From Macrotrachela quadricornifera (lineage: Eukaryota; Rotifera; Eurotatoria; Philodinida; Philodinidae): 64,000 bases of DNA. Positions 48,701-60,700 of this stretch are shown here, in pieces (the first letter of the stretch is position 1; each line of letters begins with the position of its first letter). The position numbers and the translations under genes were made by a program. Under the pieces are notes generated by a model. That model was not told the origin of the DNA. It did no database searches and was given only the letters and a program-made list of their open reading frames with translations. Location: positions 450,481 through 514,480 of the forward strand of contig JAJEKB010020748.1 of NCBI GenBank assembly GCA_022393335.1. Reading direction: 5' to 3'.

Positions 48701-51700
48701 ATTAAATAAATGCTCATCAAATTTGTAGCAATTAGTATTTTGCTATCAGAACCAGACACGATTCCATCACCCAAATTCTGCAGGATTCTGTAGAATGACT
48801 GAATCTTTCAAGATCCGTCGAATCTGCTGTTAGATATGTGAATCTGTATACAGAAAGATGATATTTATTGTGTCATGGATATTTTATAATCATAAAAGAA
48901 GATCTAAGTGATTTATGAATATTAGTGTGATGTCATAATACCGTTACACCCGGTATCCACATTTTCATCTATAATAAGCACTCGGCATCCAGTGACGGAA
49001 TATTCATTGCCATATCGAATTCAATACCCTCATCCTCATCCTCAAGTCATTACCTCTAATGATATCGATATCTGTGTTTCATAGAGTTGAGAAATTTGAG
49101 TGAATTTGGTGTAATGTGAGGATGAGGGTAACCAGGTCGTTACACCAAATTCACTCATATTCCTCAACTTTCAGAATATATAGTTTATTGAGAGAGCAAT
49201 GAAGTCATTACTCCATAACGTAAGAAGCGTGATATAAAGGTGAACTGACTTTAGTCGATTACTCTGTGGGGTATCCTGACGTTTAGCTCTGGATACCTAG
49301 TGTATTGGTATTATGACATCTATGGAATATTATGATAGAAAAATCAATTTACTTATACATATAATAAGTGACGATTTAGTCATAATGAGATTATGAATTA
49401 TGAAACAAGCTTCTAAGTAAAGCCAGCAAGCAAATTTTTTGATGCTAGACGAAGCTCACCTGCATTATATTTGTCTTTTTACACTAGTGCATCGGATCCT
49501 AATATGCGTCATCTCATTTATAATCAAACATCAAGCCATTTTCCTCCAAATACAACATTAATAACGATAGTGAAAGAAATAATGGTTGAAAAATGGAATC
49601 CCTCGTCGTCATATTATAATTATTGGAAAACATGTGCACCAACATATTGTGCTTATTCTCAGATCACACCTGTGAAAAATTCCGTTGGGATATTAGTAGC
49701 ATTAGTGTCTATGAGCGGTGGTCTTATTGCTGCCCTACGCATAATTACACCTGTCCTTATCGGTATTATTTTTCGTGCATTGAAATTAATTCGTAGAAGA
49801 CAAAAACAAGGTAAGCATGAATTAAATATTTTGTAGAGAATACATTGACATTCCTAACATATTACAGATCGATTTTGGTATTGATTGATATAAATTGAAA
49901 ATAACGAGAAAGAAAATCTATATTTATGATATGTTAATCGGTTATACTTTTGATTAATTATTAGAGATCATTTTTAGACATCATATATGATTTGTGGGTT
50001 AATTTTGTTCATTATGTCTTTCATAATCTAAAAAAAACTTTTTGAAGCCAAAGTTAGGTGTTGGTTAATCATAACCTCTCGAAAGAATGTTTATCAAATT
50101 CGAAAACTATTCCACATTCTTTCTTTTTCTCATAACATCCATGATATTGAATAATATATAGAGAAGAATAAAAGTTTCTTTGACAAGCTTTTCATTTTTA
50201 TATTTTTTTCAGATCCAGAAGAAATTCAAACTATAACAACAACAGTGAATCGATCAGACATTACGGGTAAGTGCTAAAAGTTCCAGTTGATTTCTGGCAA
50301 ATTTGAAACTAATTTATCTATGCCCTGCTTCTGAATATTTAACTCAAACACTGTTTTTATATCAGTCATTTTAGTATTGATGAAGTGAAAAGATGCAAAT
50401 ATGTCTTCTAATTTTCATTAATAGATAATATAGAAGAAAAATCTTTTTTTTAATTTGCTCGTGTAAAACAAAAGTTGTTGTAAAAATCAATATCTTTATA
50501 ACAGCCGGATGGACCTACATTATCTTAAACTTTGCGTTGTTCGAGATATTCGCATTCTTAGTAAAATTTTAAGCACCGATCCATCTAAAATCATTTTGAT
50601 CAGGCATGTACCAAAATCAAAAATACGCCAAAACTAAAACTTCATAAACCAGTTTTGGTTTTGGTGTATACCTGATTGTGATAAAAAAAAGCTTTGAAAC
50701 AAAGAATTCTAATGCATAACACATATTTCATTCTTTTTTTTCTACATTTCACGAGTTGTTGCTATATTAATCAGATAGATTAGTATTTCTTTGCCAATTG
50801 TTTAATTTTTAAATATCTTTAACATTGTAGTTATCTCTTGATAAAAGATGTGATAATATATATATATATATATATATCTTTTTTATATAGTGCATCAAAA
50901 ACTATCTGATCGCTTAAAACATATACTATTGAATCTAATCAAACGTTTATCTACCTTACTAATTCATCTTAATATATTTCCACCATGGCGTTTTGGAAGC
51001 AACACCAGTTTAATGACTGCCAAATATCTTGGTCAATGGGCCACGCGTCTTTTTATTTGCTTATTTACTATTAGCCTTGTGATTATTGTGCTCTTTATTG
51101 GTGTTCGTTCTCAAATGTTGACGAAAAGTTTTGATAAACCAACGTTGAGTGTCTATAATCAACTTGTACGCGATCATGAAGATACACTTGAATGTTCTTG
51201 TGAATCAATTTCGTCAACATACAATCGATTTATTCAAATTAAAGTCATCTTTCATGAGGTAAGATCAAAATATCATCCAAATTCATTTCAAATAATACCG
51301 AAGATCTGATGCCATTATCTTACATAATACTTGTAATTTGAATATGTTCTCTTTTTCTCATTAATTTATCATAGGTCTGCTTGAGTACATTTATTTCTGA
51401 TGAATGGCACACAAATCTTTTGAGTGGTCTGGTTCCTGATCTATCTGTTTATGACATAATGGATTATCGACGCTTTCTTTCTGCTCATTTACAATTTCTT
51501 AAGGGTTTATGTGAATCATCTATTCAATTAATAAATAATTCTATCAATCAATTTCTCTCTTCCTCATTAATTACTGCTAAAATTCTACCAGTCACAATTT
51601 TAAATTCACGTGTCAATTTACTTATTGAGAAGACTAAATCAAATGCTCCAGTCATATTTGCTCGTCTTCTCTCGTTACTTAGAGCAGCAAATTCTGCAAA

Positions 51701-54700
51701 TGCAATCGTGTCCGCCTACGGAACAAATTTTATATTCTACTATTCGGTTTTGTCTGTTCAAATCAACACTCTATACCTTCAAGGTGTTCTCTATAGTAAT
51801 GGATGTTCGTGTGAATTAAATGCAACATGTACGATTCAAGCCAAGTTTATGAGTGAGAATTTGACTGAAACAACTCCAATCAATGGTTTACGAATAGGTT
51901 GTACACCAAGTGAATCATTTCTTCAATCAACTCTTGAATGTTTTTATAATTCATCTTGTATTAATCTCATTCAAGAACAAGTCAACTACAAAAATACTAT
52001 GAATGATATAAACACTCCTATTCCACTATCTTCAAATAGAAGTCAATTTCCAATTAATACAACTGTGAAAGATCTTGTTGACAATCTTTTTGTCGAGAAA
52101 TGGTCTACAATGATCAATTATTCAATGTATTTTAATCAATGCAAACCGACAGTATGTTCATATACCTACATTCAACAGCTCAATTCAATCTACACAGTGA
52201 CATTTGTGCTTGGTATTTGCGGCGGTCTCATGGTCGTTCTTAAATGGATTTGTCCCATACTGATTCGTATTGTGGCTCACGTAAATCAGTATCGGAAGAA
52301 GCGAACAAACCGTGTTCAACCAGAGAATACTAGTCATATGGATACTCTTGCCACTACAAATACAACTTGTGATATAATGAAAGAATCAACTGCTCTATCA
52401 TCTCCGTATGCGTCTTTTACTTTTATATCAATTATTAACTTCTATTATCTTTAGTAGGACACACTCTGCTCCTGCATCACTATGCTCTTACAAGATCATC
52501 TTTTGGATTATACTGTTTTTAGTTCTATCAGTGATCATCATTGTTTCCTCTCTGAAAATCTTTTCACAATTAAAAAATCAACCTGCATCATCAGGTATAA
52601 CCTTCTTTACACATAAGCTGCATAGTGTTAGGGTCGAGTTTATTGGAACGGTAAAAGATAATGATTTGAATCAAAACTATTTTGTGTTTTTTTGACCAAA
52701 AGTAGCAAAATACAGTTAGGTAAGATATTCAAGTCCGATAACTTTTAAAAGCTGATGAGAATAATCTTTGTTTTCAGTAAAATTTCATGTAAAAGTCGTC
52801 TGAATATTCAAAAGAAAATGGCATATAACCATATGAAATTTCTTAATCTATAAATGATACTATTGCCCTTATCTTCGATACAGTAATAAGGTCGAAATTG
52901 TCAATCCTAGTTACAGCGAAGCTGGATTGATTGACTTATTTAACTACATGAGAGCAAATTAGCGTATAAAATAGAATAATATTTGAGTGGTGTAACATAT
53001 TCAGGACTTTGGAAATGCAGTGATCTACCAATGGAGATGTACGATCTCCATCAGAGATGTGCACCTCTCACATTCACACTCGCATATCCCGTAAAAGAGG
53101 TAGTTGCATCTTCGAAATCCTAGATATGTAACAGTTGAAAGTAATAAGACCAAAGACTTCAAAATCATTATTAAAGTGTAATAGAAATTATAATCTTTAA
53201 GAATTTTATTTGTTTATAAGTATCTGCATTTGTATTTAATCAAATGAATATTCTTTTTGTTAGTGTCTCCAATAAATACAACCGATAGTGTAAGTATAAT
53301 TACCACAATCAGCACCGCAAACATGATAACAATGAATACAACTACAACAAGCAGCACAACTCATATGACGACAATGAGTACATCAACAACAACAACAACA
53401 ACAACATTTTCTTCATCAGCAGGTTTGTAGAGGGTGTTGTACATGAAGATGCATTCCAGCAATTTTAAAGATTCTAAGCGAGTACCTCCATTCATGTCAA
53501 TACATATAGTGGAATCCGAAAATATGATTACTAACTATTCTAAGCATTGTAAAGGAGTAGATGCTTTCATCTCAATACGTGTAGTTGAATATATGGCTAC
53601 CAAATGGAGGTGCAGGACACCTCCACCAACCCCATATAGGACGGGATTGTGGTTTTGGTTTCGTGTATATTACTATTTCGCCCTCACCCTCATCGAAAAA
53701 ATTCATTTCTGTGTTTTTTTGTTCTTTGTTGATGTTTTATCATGGTTCGTAAGGTATGATTGAAGATATACGAGAACAGGCAGATTCTATTTTATTAAGA
53801 AAGGTCATTATATAATTGGTTTAGTGAAGCTTATTCTCTTCCGATGAAATTATCTACTTAGGGTACCCAAAAGTAGTGGCGGAGTCGGCTTATTTTCTTA
53901 TAGAAGGCTTGAGAAAATTTTCTCTATTTATGGGATGACAGAGAAAACAACGCTCTATTTTTCTATGCTATTTGATCGCTCTTCAACTAATAATATAATA
54001 ATAAAATTTCGATAGAAACTGTTTTTGTTGACAACTTAACTATCAGTTGAGACTGATTAAATGGATGCGCTTTGCATTTCAGTTTTCAATGACTAAGCAT
54101 ATTATATTAGAAAATAAAATATATCACAATATGCAGCGTGAAAAGTTCTACAATTTGCATATGACCGCTTGTTTTATAACTGTAACAAGAGAAAGGAATT
54201 TCTTGTTATACGGAAAAAAATTGTTTTTTGGGACAAAGAAAACTGATCGCATAAAATTTTGCTTTTTTGGAAAACAGGAAGTAAACAATTAAAATAAGCT
54301 TTACTTTGTAGATTGTAGAGCTTTTCACGCTACATCGTGTGATGTAATTTGTTTTTTTTTAAATAAAAGATATTAGGTGATAAAAGAATAAAATAAGCAA
54401 AAATGAATTCATCTTGTACTAAAAATATATCGTTTTCGTACGATCAAAAAATTATTGGCTCAAAATTTTGTTCATTTTGAAAACAAAAAGTGCAACGATA
54501 AAACAAGCGGTCTTTTGCAAATTGTAGAGCTTTTCACGCTGCATATTGTGATATATTTTATTTTCTAATATAATATGCTTAGTCATTGAAAACTGAAATG
54601 CAAAGCGCATCCATTTAATCGGCCTCAACTGATAGTTAAGTTTTCAACAAAACAGTTTCTATCGAAATTTTATTATTATATTATTAGTTGAAGAGCGCTC

Positions 54701-57700
54701 AAATAGCATAGAAAAATAGAGCGTTGTTTTCTCTGTCATCTCGTAAATAGAGAAAATTTTCTCAAGCCTTCTATAAGAAAATAAGCCGACTCCGCCACTA
54801 CTGTTGGGTACTCCTAAGTATTTCATATTGTTTAGAGAATAGTCTGAACTAGATAAAGTCTCCAAGACTGCATGTATTTACAATTATGACGTTAATTTTT
54901 TTGCACAGAAATGTTGAACATACTTGTAAATTTATCAAGATATTTAGAGGAAATGGTAAATCATATCATTTAATGATATTATTGAATTGAATTGCGTAAA
55001 TAAGGCTCTGCAACCAGCACCCTGCTTGAAAAACAAACTAGTAAAACACTATACATATTTAGTATTAGTATGAATAATAGACGATTAAATTGGTATAAAG
55101 TTCCTTCATAAATGGAATATTTTTGAATGAATTTACTGATTTGGAAATCATTAGATTAAGTATTGATTTTTAATAAATTAAAAAACTCTAATCTGTTTTC
55201 TGAATACATAATCTTTGATTTACTGCATATAACACAATTTTATAATTACTAACAAAACAAATAAGAAACGATACCATTTTCTAAACATCTTTGAATCCTG
55301 GGTCGAATCATCCGGCAAGAAACTGGTCCGTTCTGGCTTAATCGGAAGGTTTCATGGAAGCAGTATTACAGTGAACGGATCCATTGACTGGACTTATCCA
55401 GTTTCACCCGGAACCGATAGGATCCTGTCAAGACCGTCAGTCGAATTCTTAGCATTTCTCGACGGGTTGCAGTCGGAAACGGTGCATTTTCTCAGGGTTT
55501 GCGCCGGAAATTGACGGAATACTACTTCAAAAATCATCGACCTGGGATACTGTTACAGACGTCCAGCTGTAATCGAATTGCACGAGAGAAATATCTTCAT
55601 TTGGTGTGAGTGGAAAAATCTCTACTTTATTACGAAAATTATCCCTTTTTATACCAACAAAGACACACACGACGAGCGAGAGAAAAAAAAGGAGAAAACA
55701 AAGACAGGAGAGAAATATCCAGGGATATTTCTCTTTAGACAAAGATGATCACATGACCATCTTTTACGCAATAACGAAATAAAGAGGAAAAACAAAAGAA
55801 AAATGAGAATCTCAATAATTCTTATGGACGAGAAAAGGAAAAAAAAGATTAACCTAGATATAGGGTGAACGAGTACCTCGATAGAGTGGAAATGGAAAGG
55901 AAAACATATATGTACATGTACACGTACGTAACGCGTGCACATATATGTGTAAGATGTCTGGATGTTAGAGTGCTCTCTAACAGATACGAACAGTTGATAT
56001 AGGTAGAGGGTCTTTAGATAACTATGAAACAATCGAATAGCTACAACAACATGAAATAGCTGAAAGATTTTTAGATAATTTTGATATAATCAAATAGCTG
56101 ATTACCACGCACACTAGTTCGATGAAAAAACTGAGCATTTTTATCTGTCTAATCATTTTGTACCAATTTTACGATGAAAAACAAGTATATATTATGAGAA
56201 TGAGCCATAGTAGACATTGAGATCACGTGGAACCAGCGTTATGTTTAATTTTTTGAAATTCGAAAGGATTACGGCTAGTTATACAAGGTTTCACCGCGTA
56301 TTCGAATTTTCGTTTGAAAAAATAGAAGTTTGGATTTACAAAAACTTGCTTTTATATAGTGTACTTATACAGTACTTCTATAAATTTTTGTAAAATGAAC
56401 ATATTTCGAGTTTTTGAGTCGTCTTCGATATTTGTTTCTAAAAATATTCATTTTCTGCGAAATGATCTAGACCCATAAATTACGAGCATATAGAGCTAAT
56501 TATGAATCAAATTTCAGTCACGCAAAATTTTAATGAGATGATAATGCGAATAGAAGGCAGAAAAATTATCTGATGGGGGCGAATCGAAAACTAAAATGAA
56601 AAGATCTCTTAAATAGATAAAGAGCTATTACAACAAATTCATTAATAAGAAAAATGTAGTGGTGCTGTGAGAGTACTTAGAATTACATAGAGAATGCATT
56701 ACTCTCTACTATCTCGATTCTTTCACCGCCTCTCACAAAATAGATGTGTCTGGTGTATTTATATTTGTTCAATGAATAACTACAAAAGACTAGTAAAATA
56801 ACCTATATGTATCTAGCTCTCTGTGTTTCTTTATTTCGCTTAGTAAGACGAGCCTTTTGATTATCTGTATACTAACAGAATAAACTTATATACATTTGTG
56901 AGAATGAAAACGTTTGCTTTTAAAAAGCGACCGCATGGAGCTCCTGTTTTTCTTCTGATTCCAAGAATCAGCTTTCTAATTTCTCTCCTGATTTCTTAAC
57001 CCAAATCTCCTAATTAACTGATGATTTTAAACGAAAAACTCCTAATTTCTAAAATTTGGATTCGACAATGTAACGATTTCTTTGCAGATGGTATACAATA
57101 TGAGAACGAATATGAGAGTGTAACTTTTATTCGTGTATAAGAAACTATGCTTTACCTGCGTCCTCCTCGTCCTTTTTATAAGGTGAGAACAGATGCTTTA
57201 TCACACATAGAAAGAATAGGATTAGGATGAAACATGAGATCGGAACATATGCACAATAAGGGCTTAACTAAAAATTGCGAAGTGCAAGTGTGTGGGAGGA
57301 AAGAAAAGAATGGAAAGGGGTCATATTGATCGCAGAGCGAAGCAACGAACATACGTTTGGTGATATCGTTACAGACAATTCTGGTTTCATTGAAGTTCTA
57401 GTTTTCAGTCTGCGACACATTTACCATAGAATATACACTTTTACTTAAATTATTTTTGAATTAATTATTTCAAGAAACATCGTCATATTTTCTTTCTCTT
57501 AGTACCATCTTGCCAAATATCGTTTCAACTTCCCATTGAATATCAATTCAATGTTAGCGCATACTCATTTATTGTCGGTGATTTAAACGGCGACAGACGG
57601 TGGGATATTGTCATTCCTGGATATAAGAGCGCCCGTATTCAGATACTGCTTGGGAATGGTAATAACACCTTCGAAGCGCCAGAGTTTGTATCGGCGGGAG

Positions 57701-60700
57701 CTTGCACATTTCCAAATTTAGCCATTTTCGCGGATTTCAATAAGGATGGTCAATTGGATGTCGCTGCTACTTGTGAATTTTCACCCCTCATTATTGTCTT
57801 GCTCGGAAATGCTAATGGAACTTTAGGCACACCAACAACACATACAACAGGATATGCTGCTAGTCCGCAATGGATCCTTGTTGGTGATTTTAATAGTGAC
57901 GATAACTTAGATATCGTTTTTAATAATCATAGACCAGAAAGTAATCATACTATAGGTGTGCTGCTTGGATATGGAAATGGAAGTTTTACACAACAGAAAA
58001 GTTTTTCAATAGGAAATGAGAGTCCTCCTTGGTCAATTGCGGTTGGTGATTTCAACAATGATGGTCGATTAGACGTTGCTTTCGGGAAATCTTATGAGAA
58101 ACGAATAGGTGTGATGCTTGGATATGGTGATGGGACTTTTGGAGCACCACTAATGAGTGAACAGCACGATTACATTTTTGCATCTTCAATGATTGCTAAT
58201 GATTTCAACAACGACGGTTATCTAGATGTTGCAGTCACAAATGTAGGCAATAGCAATGTAGGTGTGTTTCTTGGAAAGGGTGATGGTGCTTTTCAAGCAG
58301 AAATAAAGTTGCCAACAGGACGTTATAGTACACCATATTCAATTACTAGCGGCGATTTCAATGGTGATGGGCAGTTGGATCTCGCTGTCGGAAATTACGG
58401 ACAAGCGATACTCCCTATAAGTGTTGTCGGGTAAGACGAAATTTTAATCAAAAGAATTTTGCCATCTGAATTTGGACAATGTCGAATTTCCATTAGAAAT
58501 AAGACAATATTTAGAAACTTGCTGAGCAAACTTGTATGTGTTTTCAACCCCGTTTGTTTCGTTTGATAAAAGCCAATAGGAGTACACCCAACGCTAGTCG
58601 GACTAACGAGGGAAGGGTCCCACCTGTCAAATCGCTTTTGAGTCGAGACTATGTACGTTAAGTAGACCCAAATGAGTTATGAATACCCTGAAAAAAGTTC
58701 GGGCCGCTAGCTTATTGCTATGGAGATATTTCACTTTTACAGTATTCTTTAAAAATGAATGCTGTGGTCCCCCTCAAGGATAACAGAAAAACTAATTTTC
58801 GAATTTCGACTTGAAACTTTGGATAGACACAGACTTCAATGAGAATAGTATACTGTAACTATTTCAGACTTTTTCGCCCTTCCTATCCCAGGATACAGTG
58901 ATGGATAGCTTGTCACTATAAACTGGCAGATATGGTGCTTTTATTTTAGGATCAAAGCAGATGGAAAAATCTCTAAAACATTCACAATAAACTATTCTGA
59001 TTAAGATCTGTCTCTATCCAAAGTTTCAAGTCGAAATTCGAAAATCAGTTTTTCTGATGTGTCTTAGGGGGACCACAGCATTCATTTTTAAAGAATACTG
59101 TAAAAGTGAAATATCTTCGTAGCAATAGGCTAGCGGCTCGAACTTTTTTCAGGGTATTCACAACTCATTTGGGTCTACATAACGCACATAGTCTCGACTC
59201 AAAAGCGATTTGACAGTTGGAACCCTTCCCTCGTAAGTACAAATTTAAGTAACTCATAATCTATTGACTACTTACGAGAGAACATACCAAGGTGTTCAAG
59301 CAGTCTAGACTCCGTCTTTTCGCCATAAGTAGACCTCAATGAGATATGAAAAACCTAAAGAGGATTCATCCCTTCGTGTCTTTATTCTCGAGATATAACA
59401 TTTTTAAAGAAATTTTCCTCATAGAATTCGAGATTTACAATAAAACCGTATTACCGAACTTTGACCTGACACTTTGCCCACATTAACCTCTCAGGTCGAG
59501 TAGTTTGTGCAGAAAATCTCAGAGTTTTTTAACGCAACCTTTAGAAGATATGTATTTCGCAAAATATCCGTCTTTTCTACAATAGTCATGGAAATGGGCT
59601 CATATACCGAGAAATGCACATCTCTTAAACAGTATGTTAAAAAGTTTTGAAATTTCGTATACAAGCTATTCTACCTGAGAGGTTAATGTGGGCAAAGTTC
59701 CAGATCAAAGTTCGGTAATAGGGCTTTGTTGTAAATCTCGAATTCTATGAGGAAAATTACTTAAAAATGCTATATCTCGAGAATAAAGACGCGAGAGGAT
59801 GAATCCTCTTTAGGTTTTTCATATCTCATTGAGGTCTACTTATGATCAAAAGATGGGGCCTAGACTGCTTGAACACCTCGACATGTTCTCTCGTTAGTAA
59901 CTTGCGTTATATTAACATACTATAAGCATTTAATTTCTGCATGTCCATCAGCTTATAAGAACAGAAATTTGGAAGGAATTCATTATTTTCAGCATATAAT
60001 TTGCTTCATAGATAGATGTACAGAAACCCGATAATTGTCATGTGTTAATATAACCGAAGTTACTAGGAAGTTACTAGATTATGAATCAATTAAATCTATA
60101 CCCAGTCCAACTGTACTAGTGCATGCCTAAAAGCTAGATAAAGAAATAATTTTATAAAAAAAGAATGAGTCTTATTCACAAGACTAGTTGGAAAAATATG
60201 CTTATTTGTGGCTCAATAAACATTTTTTCAATTGTCTAACATGCATATATTTCAAGATCCGATAATATCGCATTACTTTCTTGTTCAAAGTGCTTTATAA
60301 AGTTTAAGAATATCAGAATAAACCGACTAGGACAAGATTAAAAAGCAGTAGAGATACTTAATAAAACTGAACTATTAGTGATGAGAAAGAAGCTCGATCA
60401 GGAAAGTTACGGACACTTTCGGTTCCACATTCATATAAACAGAATTTTTTTAAACACACAACATACGCAAAGTTCAAGTTGTATCATAATCATATGGTTT
60501 TCTTGCTCTAAGAGTCTATGAAAGCCATCCACACGAGAAAAAAATTCTATGAGGGTGATTAATGTATTGAGTGTCCATTTTTTGATATAAACTTGACAAT
60601 AGAATACTAAACGGCATACGTCTAATACTGAAAACATTAGTATATCGTTATTTATCAATTGAAATATTTGAGCATCAACGAAAATTTGACTGTTCGTCAT

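Larger units (their letters stand above)
53423..57502 (+). other. Intron 13 (4.1 kb)
   Basis: Contains the fold-back element at 53856-54819 and a GGATCC-containing repeat stretch at about 55290-55520. The remainder (55520-57500) is AT-rich with no gene; minus frames near 55527-56032 are hydrophobic low-complexity artefacts. Confidence 0.6.

Noticed and set aside
53434..53763. 109-codon plus frame after exon 13
   Set aside because: Begins after a GT donor, and the downstream FG-GAP exon joins in phase without it.
55527..56032. Hydrophobic minus-strand frames rich in Phe/Leu
   Set aside because: Antisense of purine-rich low-complexity sequence within intron 13.
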